The notes beneath the pieces are model-generated. The model had not been told where the DNA came from and made no database searches. It was given only the letters and a program-made list of their open reading frames with translations. Below are positions 9,035 through 16,789 of a stretch of DNA of 47,850 bases, one piece after another. Both the position numbers and the translations under genes were made by a program. This stretch comes from Dolichospermum sp. LEGE 00240 (GTDB lineage Bacteria; Cyanobacteriota; Cyanobacteriia; Cyanobacteriales; Nostocaceae). Where the stretch lies: NCBI RefSeq assembly GCF_015207875.1, contig NZ_JADEVZ010000036.1:1-47850 (forward strand), in the 5' to 3' direction. Position 1 is the stretch's first letter. Each line of letters opens with the position of its first letter.

Positions 9035-10024
9035 ATGATTCGTCGTCGTTCTACTCCTTGGATTCATAAATGGTCGCGTCCGGCGATCGCAACTATTGCT
9101 GGTTTTGGTATCCTAAATACAGGTTATCTCACCTATCAAAAGCTGACCGGCAGCACTCCGGTTTGTACTACCCCAGAAAATGTTAAAGGTTGCGTGGATG
9201 TCCTTTCTAGTCCCTGGGCTACGGTTTTCGGTCAACCATTACCTGTATTTGGTTTATTGGCATACATGGGGATGTTGATATTGGCTTTAGCTCCCTTAGC
9301 ATTGAACGCAGGGGAAAATCACAAAAGTCAGAAACAACTAGAAAATTTAACTTGGTGGTTGCTGTTTGTGGGAGCGATCGCTATGTCAGTTTTCAGTGGA
9401 TACTTAATGTATATCCTGGCATTTCAACTCCAAGCTGTTTGTCTGTACTGTATTGCCTCTGCCTTGTTTGCATTAACTATGTTAGTGTTAACCGTCATGG
9501 GTAGAGATTGGGAAGACATCGGACAACTTTTATTTACGGCTGTGATTGTGGCAATGGTAACGCTAATTGGGACTTTAGGAGTTTATTCTCAAGTAAATCC
9601 ATCAGGTAATATTACCGAAGCAACTGATGGAAAACCCACAGCAATTACCTTCACACCTAAAGAACAACCAAATCCTGACTTTGGCTGGGAAATTACCACT
9701 AAATCTGGTGCAGCCGAAATAGCTTTAGCCCAACATCTTGTTAAAGTAGGTGCGAAGGAATATGTAGCCTATTGGTGTCCCCATTGTCACGAACAAAAGC
9801 TACTTTTTGGTAAAGAGGCTTATCAAATCATTAATGATAATTCTAAGGTAGAGTGCGCTGGCGATAGTCCCAATGGTAAACCAGAATTATGTAAAGCTGC
9901 AAAAATTGAAGGTTTCCCCACTTGGATTATTAATGGTAAAAGCTATGGCGGAGTCCAGACTCTAGAGGAATTAGGAAAGATCACAGGTTACACAGGTCCG
10001 AAAAACTTTAAATATTTTCGTTAA
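9035..10024 (+). CDS. Vitamin K epoxide reductase homologue fused to thioredoxin-like domain
   Basis: Membrane disulfide-forming enzyme of 329 aa. The N-terminal VKOR domain has about five hydrophobic segments, the loop cysteines C44 and C53 (KGCVDVLSS), and the active CxxC C136-LY-C139. After a lumen/periplasm-facing linker comes a thioredoxin-like domain with C248-PH-C251 and a further Cys pair (VECAGDS, ELCKAAK). This is the natural fusion first studied in Synechococcus, in which VKOR oxidises the attached thioredoxin to introduce disulfides into exported proteins (called LTO1 in plants). The start is ATG 9035, with no clear ribosome site because an STRR array precedes it. It heads the run of exported iron/copper proteins. 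Confidence 0.93.
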   Translation: MIRRRSTPWIHKWSRPAIATIAGFGILNTGYLTYQKLTGSTPVCTTPENVKGCVDVLSSPWATVFGQPLPVFGLLAYMGMLILALAPLALNAGENHKSQKQLENLTWWLLFVGAIAMSVFSGYLMYILAFQLQAVCLYCIASALFALTMLVLTVMGRDWEDIGQLLFTAVIVAMVTLIGTLGVYSQVNPSGNITEATDGKPTAITFTPKEQPNPDFGWEITTKSGAAEIALAQHLVKVGAKEYVAYWCPHCHEQKLLFGKEAYQIINDNSKVECAGDSPNGKPELCKAAKIEGFPTWIINGKSYGGVQTLEELGKITGYTGPKNFKYFR

Positions 10025-10035
10025 AGTTGTTTATA

Positions 10036-10066
10036 AGATCCCCGACTTCTCAGAAGTCGGGGATCT
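10036..10066. terminator. 14-bp perfect hairpin after the VKOR gene
   Basis: Arms at 10036-10049 and 10053-10066 are fully complementary with a 3-nt loop (core CCCCGACTTC/GAAGTCGGGG). It sits 12 bp past the stop codon. No long T-tract follows, so it may be a dispersed palindromic element that also serves as a terminator. Confidence 0.65.
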
Positions 10067-10094
10067 AAATCCTGAAAATTATTTTTCCAAGTTA

Positions 10095-10123
10095 TTGACA
10101 ATAATTCCTAATTTTTATACTAT
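10095..10123 (+). promoter_or_regulatory. Possible sigma70-type promoter for the multicopper oxidase gene
   Basis: TTGACA (10095-10100) and TACTAT (10118-10123) are separated by 17 bp and lie about 60 bp upstream of the preferred ATG at 10184. Assigned by eye only. Confidence 0.4.
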
Positions 10124-10183
10124 ACCTAAAGCTAATTGCCAATTATTTGCAATTCCTCATATACCCATATCCCTATTAGTCTC

Positions 10184-11209
10184 ATGTCTGACAACTTTAC
10201 TTTCAGTAAAGATAAAATTTGGAGTCGTCGCCAACTGCTGCAAATAGGATTATCCGGCGCTGGAGTCCTAAGTGCAGCGGCAATTTGGCAGATGTTGAAT
10301 ACCAAAAATCATCCCAGTGTCAGAGTACCACCGATGGAAATGGCAGCATCTAATGGTGCTACTAACCCTATGCAGGTATTACGAGATTTTGATTATGGGA
10401 CAATTAAGCAGGAAAATGGGCGCACAGTCCGCGAATTTCAGCTAACTGCTGGTACTTCCACCATTCAGCTTAATAGTGCTGTCTCCTACAACATTTGGGA
10501 CTTAAACGGACGGATTCCCGGACCAACACTCCGGGCTAAAGAAGGAGAAAGAATAAGAATACTTTTTCTCAATAATGCTGGACATTCCCATTCTTTACAT
10601 TTTCATGGAGTTCATCCTGCTGAAATGGATGGAATACGACCTGTAAGTAACCGTAGGGCGACCATATATGAATTTGATGCCGAACCCTATGGCGTTCATT
10701 TATATCACTGTCACGTTGCCCCAGTTACTCGCCACATTGCTAAAGGTTTATATGGAATGTTTGTCATTGACCCGCCTAAACCTCGTCCCCCTGCTGATGA
10801 AATTGTTTTAATTATGTCTGGGTATGATGTAAATGATGATAACAAAAATGAATATTATGCTTTTAATGGTGTGCCACATCATTATATGCACCACCCCATT
10901 CAGATTTACAAAAATCAGTTAATCCGGGTCTATGTTTTGAATATTATTGAATTTGATCCTGCTGTGACATTTCACCTGCACGCTAACTTTTTTGATGTTT
11001 ATCGTTCCGGTATGACAATGACACCCAGTGAGAAAACCGATGTTTTAACAATGGGTGTCGCTGAAAGGCACATTTTAGAATTTGCTTTCCGCTATCCAGG
11101 TAAATATATGTTTCATCCTCATCAAGATGCGATCGCTGAAAGCGGATGTATGGGACAGTTTGAAGTAATCGCGGAAAAAGATTCCCAAAAATCGGTCAAT
11201 AAATCCTGA
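10184..11209 (+). CDS. Tat-exported two-domain multicopper oxidase (putative ferroxidase)
   Basis: Two-domain cupredoxin protein of 341 aa from ATG 10184; an upstream TTG would only add residues before a clear Tat signal (SRRQLLQIGLSGAG). Copper motifs: HFHGVH in domain 1; YHCHVAPVTRH followed by YGM, also in domain 1, giving a Cys-His-Met type 1 site; FHLHANFF and MFHPHQ in domain 2. Domain 2 has no Cys in its final motif, so the type 1 copper seems to be in domain 1 only. The HxH pairs fit a trinuclear cluster between subunits. Multicopper oxidases pair with Ftr1 permeases in iron uptake, and an FTR1 gene lies 2 kb downstream, so ferroxidase activity is inferred; a laccase or copper-tolerance role is possible. 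Confidence 0.87.
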   Translation: MSDNFTFSKDKIWSRRQLLQIGLSGAGVLSAAAIWQMLNTKNHPSVRVPPMEMAASNGATNPMQVLRDFDYGTIKQENGRTVREFQLTAGTSTIQLNSAVSYNIWDLNGRIPGPTLRAKEGERIRILFLNNAGHSHSLHFHGVHPAEMDGIRPVSNRRATIYEFDAEPYGVHLYHCHVAPVTRHIAKGLYGMFVIDPPKPRPPADEIVLIMSGYDVNDDNKNEYYAFNGVPHHYMHHPIQIYKNQLIRVYVLNIIEFDPAVTFHLHANFFDVYRSGMTMTPSEKTDVLTMGVAERHILEFAFRYPGKYMFHPHQDAIAESGCMGQFEVIAEKDSQKSVNKS

Positions 11210-11299
11210 CAAAATTCAGAAAGATTAGCAACTTAAGAAAACCCAAATTTAGTTAATTTATACTTGTCTCTTAGAAAAATAGTTGATAAATATTTGCAT

Positions 11300-11315
11300 T
11301 TATGATAAATCATAA
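11300..11315. promoter_or_regulatory. Palindrome, candidate operator for the iron-uptake genes
   Basis: TTATGAT-AA-ATCATAA is a palindrome with 7-bp arms in the AT-rich leader about 190 bp before the lipoprotein gene. Fur operators are AT-rich palindromes of similar style, so a Fur site is possible, but the match is not close enough to claim. Confidence 0.3.
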
Positions 11316-11350
11316 TTATATCTAAAACGAAATATTTGCCAATTTATCTC

Positions 11351-11455
11351 AGTAGGTGAACACAATAAAACCAAACTGTGTAAAGAAACGTAAAATCGCT
11401 GAAAACTTCTTTACTCTTACCTTGCTATAACGACAATTTTCAACGCCAACCTACT
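11351..11455. mobile_element. 105-bp MITE with AGTAGGT termini, copy A
   Basis: A second copy in opposite orientation lies at 25453-25557 and is also 105 bp, with only a few substitutions. The ends are AGTAGGT and ACCTACT. No coding capacity. It sits in the leader of the iron-uptake lipoprotein gene. Confidence 0.85.
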
Positions 11456-11505
11456 TACTACTAAATCCTTAAATTACAAACATTAACAGTTTACCAGGAG
11501 CAACA

Positions 11506-12501
11506 ATGATCAAATTCCGTTATTTATTCTTGTCTATCGCTGCTTGTGCCATGATTTCCTTGACTTCTTGTACCAGCGACATACCAAAAGCAGAAATGCA
11601 AACACAAAGCACAGTTCCGGTTGTAGAAATGAGCGCTCATGGTGGTCATGGTAATAAAGCTAAAATTAATATCAATAATGCAATTTTATCGCAGTTAGAT
11701 AAATTAGAAGCTACATTGGGAGTCCCAGCTTTATCAAACAAAATTCAAGCCAACCGTCCTTACGCCAGTCCAGGGGATTTAGTCAGCAAAAAAGTTATTA
11801 CTCAACCCCAGTTTGATCAAATAAAAGACATGGTGACAGTTGAGGAAGTTGTGCTGACTGGTGAAGCAAAAGATATTGATTACATGACCAAATTGGGATT
11901 AATGAAAGGGCATCTTTTAGTAGCCAAAGAATTATTAGATCAAAATCAACCTAAACAGGCTCAACCCCATATTGGACACCCAGTTGAGGAGATTTATATT
12001 GATGTTGAAGAACAACTAGAAGAACGCAAAGTTAAAGAATTTAAAAGTAATTTGGTAAGTTTAACCGACTTAGTTAAATCTAATCCCAAGGATGCCAAAA
12101 TTAAAACTAACTTTACCACTTCCGTGCAAGCTGTGGATAGTGCGATCGCCGCTTTACCAACCGCAGAACGTAGCAAACCCAAATTTGTTCTCCAAGTTAT
12201 CAACGGTTTACTAGATGCCGCTAACTCAGAATATGGTGCAGCAATTGCCAACGGCAAAATTACCGCCCCCATTGAGTATCAAGATTCTCGTGGCTTTATA
12301 GTCTATTCTCAAGAACTATATAAAGGTATTTCTAGCCAAATGACTCAACAACATCCTGAGTCGCACAAAGCCATAGATACAGCTTTTATGGAATTGGTGA
12401 AAGTTTGGCCTACTGCTATCCCTCCAGTCCAAGCAGTCAGCACTTCAGAAGATGTTACCAAGCTAGTAAAAATCATCGAGGAAAATACCCAAAAAGTGTG
12501 A
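11506..12501 (+). CDS. Lipoprotein with helix-hairpin-helix segment and imelysin/EfeO-like domain
   Basis: Exported lipoprotein of 331 aa. The signal peptide ends in a lipobox (LTSC, Cys about residue 22). A His/Gly-rich stretch (AHGGHGNK) follows. Residues about 50-110 form a helix-hairpin-helix segment of PsbU/ComEA type (ININNAILSQLDKL, NRPYASPGDL). The remaining helical part contains GHPVEEIY, which fits the HxxE metal motif of imelysin/EfeO (M75) proteins, and helices with regular Asp/Glu spacing. EfeO-type proteins are the extracytoplasmic partners of FTR1/EfeU iron permeases, and the FTR1 gene lies two genes downstream. A good ribosome site (CAGGAG) precedes ATG 11506. The EfeO-like role is inferred from motif and context. 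Confidence 0.75.
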   Translation: MIKFRYLFLSIAACAMISLTSCTSDIPKAEMQTQSTVPVVEMSAHGGHGNKAKININNAILSQLDKLEATLGVPALSNKIQANRPYASPGDLVSKKVITQPQFDQIKDMVTVEEVVLTGEAKDIDYMTKLGLMKGHLLVAKELLDQNQPKQAQPHIGHPVEEIYIDVEEQLEERKVKEFKSNLVSLTDLVKSNPKDAKIKTNFTTSVQAVDSAIAALPTAERSKPKFVLQVINGLLDAANSEYGAAIANGKITAPIEYQDSRGFIVYSQELYKGISSQMTQQHPESHKAIDTAFMELVKVWPTAIPPVQAVSTSEDVTKLVKIIEENTQKV

Positions 12502-12711
12502 ACAAAAACCAGCACTAAAGCACAAAATTAGTATTTTCACACCATTGGAAGTCCAGAATCAGAGGTTTAAAATGGTGAATAAGAGAGAAAATAGTTAAAA
12601 ACTAAAAGTGAAACCAGTTTGGGGTTTTAAAACCTGAAAAAAGTATAACTGCTCACTAATAATTAGTAGCTAAAAACTCTCCTCATGTAACTTTGCTCAA
12701 CTTAACAACTA

Positions 12712-13146
12712 ATGCAAGAACTCGACCACCAAAAAACCATTGATATTCTCAACGCCATCATGGAATTTGAACTAGCAGGGGTAGTTCGTTACACCCATTA
12801 TTCCTTAATGGTGACGGGACCTAATCGAATCCCCATTGTGGCATTCTTCAAAGCGCAAGCCGCAGAATCCTTACTTCATGCTCAACAAGTCGGGGAAATT
12901 CTCACAGGTTTAGAAGGACATCCTACCTTGAGAATTGCTCCAATGGAAGAAACTTTCAAACATAACGTTAAGGATATCTTGCAAGAAAGTTTATCCCATG
13001 AAAAGAAAGCTTTGGATATGTACAAAAGTCTTCTAGAAGTCGTCAGTAATGCCAGTATCTACTTAGAAGAATTTACTCGTGGTATGATCGGACAAGAAGA
13101 GATGCACAATCTCGAACTCAAGAAAATGTTACGCGATTTCAGCTAA
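12712..13146 (+). CDS. Ferritin-like (bacterioferritin-type) protein
   Basis: Four-helix-bundle protein of 144 aa. Carboxylate/histidine ligands characteristic of a di-iron ferritin fold can be read: E18 and E20 (MEFELAG), ESLLHAQ in helix 2, SHEKKALDMY in helix 3 and GQEEMHNLEL in helix 4. This pattern matches the bacterioferritin/DPS-like proteins common in cyanobacteria. It could store or detoxify iron brought in by the neighbouring FTR1 system. The start is ATG 12712. The gap to the FTR1 gene is filled with STRRs. The length is slightly short for a classical bacterioferritin (about 155-160 aa), so mini-bacterioferritin or a ferritin-like domain protein are alternatives. Confidence 0.85.
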   Translation: MQELDHQKTIDILNAIMEFELAGVVRYTHYSLMVTGPNRIPIVAFFKAQAAESLLHAQQVGEILTGLEGHPTLRIAPMEETFKHNVKDILQESLSHEKKALDMYKSLLEVVSNASIYLEEFTRGMIGQEEMHNLELKKMLRDFS

Positions 13147-13250
13147 TACAGCAGAAGTCAGGAGTCAGAAGTCAGGAGTCAGAATTGAGAAGCAGCAAAA
13201 TCTACAACTGACAACTGACAACTGACAACCGACAACTAACAACCGACTAA
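13147..13250. repeat. STRR arrays between the ferritin-like and FTR1 genes
   Basis: Two heptamer blocks: AGTCAGA/AGTCAGG (about 13155-13180) and TGACAAC-type (about 13207-13247). The second block ends a few bases before the FTR1 start codon. Confidence 0.85.
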
Positions 13251-13254
13251 TAAA

Positions 13255-14178
13255 ATGAATTTTAGTACCGCTCTACCTACTTTTGTAATTACCCTCCGAG
13301 AAGGTGTAGAAGCCGCTCTAGTTGTGGGTATTGTCCTCGCATTATTAAAAAAAGCCAAACAATCTCGATTGAACCCTTGGGTTTATGCTGGTGTTATTGT
13401 TGGTATTATAGTTAGTGGCTTAATCGGTATTTTATTTACGGGGATCATTAAATTCTTAGGATCTATTAATCCTCAATATACCTCCGTTGTTGAGCCAACA
13501 TTAGAAGGTATATTTAGTGTTTTAGCTATAGTTATGCTCAGTTGGATGCTAATCTGGATGACAAAACAAGCCAGATTTATGAAAGCACAAGTTGAGGGAG
13601 CAGTCACAGACGCATTAGGTAAAAACTCAAATGCTGCTTGGGGAGTTTTTAGTTTAATCTTAGTCGCCATTGTCCGCGAAGGATTTGAAACTGTTTTATT
13701 TGTTGCCGCCAATTTTCAACAAGGTTTATTACCAACTTTAGGCGCATTGGGTGGTTTAGCCACAGCCGCAGCCATTGGAGTCCTATTATTTAAATGGGGT
13801 GTGAAAATTAATATCCGCCAATTTTTCCAAATCATGGGCGTTTTATTAATCTTAATTGTTTCTGGGTTAGTAGTTTCCGGGTTACAACATTTTGATGAAG
13901 CTATAGCTAACCTGTCCCTGAGTAGTCGTTCTTCAGAAAATCTTTGTTTCTATTATGAACACTTTACCAAAATTCACTCTTGCATCTTAGGTCCAATAGT
14001 TTGGAATACCGAAAAAATCTTATCTGATGAACAGTTCCCCGGTATCATTCTTAAATCATTATTTGGTTATAGGGACAAAATCTATATTGTTCAAGCAGTG
14101 GGGTATTTGGTATTTCTGATTAGTATTGGTGGACTATATTTCCGCAGCATTACAGGTGGAAATAATCAATCTAATTAG
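13255..14178 (+). CDS. FTR1 family iron permease
   Basis: Inner membrane iron permease of 307 aa. Both hallmark REGxE motifs are present: REGVEAAL at residues 15-22 in the first helix and REGFETVLF in the middle of the protein. About seven membrane helices are predicted by eye. A Cys-containing external loop (residues about 220-265) precedes the final helix. The permease is the membrane component of the predicted uptake route with the multicopper oxidase and EfeO-like lipoprotein upstream. The start ATG 13255 has no Shine-Dalgarno sequence because the STRR array runs almost up to it. Confidence 0.93.
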   Translation: MNFSTALPTFVITLREGVEAALVVGIVLALLKKAKQSRLNPWVYAGVIVGIIVSGLIGILFTGIIKFLGSINPQYTSVVEPTLEGIFSVLAIVMLSWMLIWMTKQARFMKAQVEGAVTDALGKNSNAAWGVFSLILVAIVREGFETVLFVAANFQQGLLPTLGALGGLATAAAIGVLLFKWGVKINIRQFFQIMGVLLILIVSGLVVSGLQHFDEAIANLSLSSRSSENLCFYYEHFTKIHSCILGPIVWNTEKILSDEQFPGIILKSLFGYRDKIYIVQAVGYLVFLISIGGLYFRSITGGNNQSN

Positions 14179-14339
14179 GTGGACATTAAAAATTATGGTC
14201 AATTCCTCACTCACGCGCATTCATCCCACATTTCTAAGAGTGAGATGTCGGACTTCTGCTGTTTGTGTTAAAAATAAAAGACTGATAATCAGGGAAAGGG
14301 CAAATTCTTGCCTATTCCCTGTTTCCTATATCTTGCATT

Positions 14340-14495
14340 TTACTCCGCAACTTGAAAAGTCGAACTAATGATAGGCACTGACATTTCTGAAAGAGGTGAG
14401 ACTGCTTTGGGACGTATGGGAGTAGTGTTACTCAATACGGCGATAAGTTGCAATAAAAATGTAATAAAGGCTGCTTGTATAAGTTTTTCTAGCAT
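14340..14495 (-). CDS. Possible 51-aa small membrane or secreted protein
   Basis: The ATG at 14495 is preceded by GAGAGGGG at a suitable distance. The 51-aa product begins MLEKLIQAAFITFLLQLI, a hydrophobic segment like a signal peptide or membrane anchor, followed by a Pro/Ser-rich tail (TTPIRPKAVSPLSEMS). It lies between the FTR1 and clpP genes on the opposite strand. I do not recognise a family. The ribosome site and hydrophobic start are the only support. Confidence 0.35.
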   Translation of the reverse strand: MLEKLIQAAFITFLLQLIAVLSNTTPIRPKAVSPLSEMSVPIISSTFQVAE

Positions 14496-14917
14496 AATAC
14501 CCCTCTCTTCATTTATATGGATGGGACTTCCATCGGAACTGGTTATTCTCAATACACTTTGCGTTATTGGTTTATCGGATTCGGTGAATATAATTTGAGA
14601 ATATCGCAGAAATCTGTTAAAGAATGTGATCTAGCTCTCTCTTTATGTGTACCTAACAACTGGGACGGTTGTTTTTCTAAAAAGTGTCCTGAAAATACAA
14701 ATTTATTTTTAAATTTACGGAAACAGATGATTCTAATACTCCAATTACTCAATTATTAGAAACCGTATAAATACTGATATTTACATAAGATATATTTCTT
14801 CACAAAAAATTCTATCTGTTCTCTTTGCCCAGTTTCTTTGAATCTTAATCGGCAATTTCAACACAATCAGCCTTTGTCACCGATAGAATAAATGAAAAAT
14901 AGCTAAAAACACCCTAA
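14496..14917. other. Non-coding stretch upstream of clpP
   Basis: No gene or clear repeat is seen. The AT-rich segment 14700-14910 presumably carries the clpP promoter, but I cannot assign hexamers with confidence. Confidence 0.4.
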
Positions 14918-15523
14918 ATGATTCCTATCGTTATTGAACAATCGGGTCGAGGCGAACGTGCCTTTGATATCTATTCACGGCTGTTGCGTGAGCGGATTAT
15001 TTTTTTGGGAGAACAGGTTGATAGCAATCTGGCTAACTTGATTGTTGCCCAACTGCTGTTTTTAGATTCTGAGGATGCGGAGAAGGACATATATATGTAC
15101 ATTAATTCTCCCGGTGGTTCAGTGACAGCGGGTATGGGCATTTTTGATACAATGAAGCATATACGCCCCGATGTCTGTACAATTTGTACTGGATTAGCCG
15201 CAAGTATGGGAGCTTTTCTCCTCAGCGCGGGTACAAAGGGTAAGCGGATGAGTTTACCCCATTCACGGATTATGATTCACCAACCTCTCGGTGGCGCACA
15301 AGGACAGGCGACTGATATTGCGATTCAAGCCCGCGAAATTTTGTATCACAAGCAGCGGCTGAATGAATATCTGGCTGAACATACTGGGCAACCTTTTGAG
15401 CGAATTTCTGAAGATACAGAACGTGATTTCTTCATGTCCCCTGCTGAAGCTAGGGAATATGGCTTGATTGATCAAGTAATTGACCGTCATGCTGCCGGTA
15501 GTCGTCCTGTGGCTTTAGTTTAG
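14918..15523 (+). CDS. clpP: ATP-dependent Clp protease proteolytic subunit ClpP
   Basis: Serine peptidase of 201 aa that forms the tetradecameric proteolytic core working with Clp ATPases. The catalytic triad is visible: S96 in [10 protein letters not shown]121 in RIMIHQP and D170 in EDTERDFFM. The motif [19 protein letters not shown] is typical. The start is ATG 14918 ([20 protein letters not shown]), matching the family. Cyanobacteria carry several clpP paralogues plus clpR; all three catalytic residues are present, so this is an active ClpP. It is followed by an STRR and def, both on the same strand. Confidence 0.96.
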   Translation: MIPIVIEQSGRGERAFDIYSRLLRERIIFLGEQVDSNLANLIVAQLLFLDSEDAEKDIYMYINSPGGSVTAGMGIFDTMKHIRPDVCTICTGLAASMGAFLLSAGTKGKRMSLPHSRIMIHQPLGGAQGQATDIAIQAREILYHKQRLNEYLAEHTGQPFERISEDTERDFFMSPAEAREYGLIDQVIDRHAAGSRPVALV

Positions 15524-15525
15524 TT

Positions 15526-15560
15526 ATTGGTCAGTGGTCAGTGGTCAGTGGTCAGTGGTA
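15526..15560. repeat. STRR array, GGTCAGT heptamers
   Basis: About four tandem GGTCAGT units immediately follow the clpP stop codon. Confidence 0.85.
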
Positions 15561-15650
15561 ATAAAACTCTCCCCCTGCTCCCTGCCCCTGTTCCCTTCCT
15601 ACTAACGATAGAATTAAAATATATTATTCACTATCAAGCCATCGAAAACC

Positions 15651-16214
15651 ATGCCATCTGATATTGCTGTCGAGAAGAAAAAGTTAAAAAATCCACCTTT
15701 GCAAATGCACTACTTAGGCGATCGCGTTTTGCGTCAACCGGCAAAGCGGGTTACTAAAATAGATGACGAACTCCGCCTACTAGTACGCGAAATGCTGCAA
15801 ACTATGTATAGCTCAGATGGCATTGGTTTGGCTGCACCTCAAGTTGGCATCAATAAACAACTGATCGTGATTGACATTGAACCAGATCAACCTCATCATC
15901 CGCCATTAGTGTTAATTAACCCTACCATTAAACAGGTTAGCAGTAAGCTCTGTGTGGCTCAGGAAGGGTGCTTGAGTATTCCTAACGTCTTTCTAGATGT
16001 AAAACGTCCAGAAGTGGTAACAATCGCCTATAAAGACGAGTATGGCCGTCCCCAAACCTTAACAGCAGGAGATTTACTCGGTCGCTGTATTCTTCACGAA
16101 TTGGATCACCTTAATGGTGTGGTATTTGTAGATCGTGTAGAAAATTCCTTGACTTTAAACGAAGAGTTATCTAAAAATGGCTTCTCGTATCAGGCAGTGA
16201 AACCAGTAGTATAG
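15651..16214 (+). CDS. def: Peptide deformylase
   Basis: Metalloenzyme of 187 aa that removes the N-formyl group from nascent proteins. All three class motifs are present: GIGLAAPQVG, EGCLSIP (metal Cys) and HELDHLNG (two metal His plus catalytic Glu). The start is ATG 15651. The length is typical of cyanobacterial/plastid-type deformylases. The next small membrane protein gene starts 12 bp after the stop and is probably co-transcribed. Confidence 0.96.
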   Translation: MPSDIAVEKKKLKNPPLQMHYLGDRVLRQPAKRVTKIDDELRLLVREMLQTMYSSDGIGLAAPQVGINKQLIVIDIEPDQPHHPPLVLINPTIKQVSSKLCVAQEGCLSIPNVFLDVKRPEVVTIAYKDEYGRPQTLTAGDLLGRCILHELDHLNGVVFVDRVENSLTLNEELSKNGFSYQAVKPVV

Positions 16215-16226
16215 GGTGGTCTAGTA

Positions 16227-16430
16227 GTGTATTTAACTCCAAAAAGCGGTTTATTTTTAGGTGGTGCTTGTGTTGCAGCGATCGCCGCTGTTGGTTCAGT
16301 TTTTGAATTGAGTTATGGAGAACCAGATTTTGGTGTCCCAACCACTGCTATTATCTTAGCTTTGAGCATTCCGCTCACCGTATTCTTTTTTATTGCCGCA
16401 GTGAGGGATGCACGAGATAATATAGGATAA
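16227..16430 (+). CDS. Small two-helix membrane protein, unknown function
   Basis: 67-aa protein from a GTG start 12 bp after def. It has two hydrophobic segments (about residues 8-26 and 41-58), separated by a short acidic loop (SYGEPDFG), and ends VRDARDNIG. The tight spacing to def and a clean frame support a real gene. I recognise the style of a conserved cyanobacterial hypothetical protein but no named family. Confidence 0.65.
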   Translation: MYLTPKSGLFLGGACVAAIAAVGSVFELSYGEPDFGVPTTAIILALSIPLTVFFFIAAVRDARDNIG

Positions 16431-16789
16431 GCATCAGGTATATGAAAAAGGTAAGAGGATGAATGAGGAATGCACACTTCACCCTTTTACCTTTTATTTT
16501 TTACTAAGTAATTGGTAATTGACAGGATGACAACAAAAATAATTTTACCCACTTTAGCTAGTCTCGAATACTGTAATTATACTGATAACGATGGTGAAGT
16601 CATCCTGAGATTATTAGATTTAAAATGAATTAATGCAATGGAGGGCAGGTAAACCCTGCACCTGCCGTTATACCCAAGATGGCTTAATTATTTGATTCTC
16701 CGGGTAGGGTTAAAGCATGAGCTAAACCCCTACAAATCTATGTTTTCGTGATTTCACAAAAGTCCATGTCCCAAGCGTTTTGAGTATAT
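16431..16789. other. Non-coding gap between def operon and porin pseudogene
   Basis: No open frame of note and no repeat or clear terminator that I can support. Confidence 0.4.
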
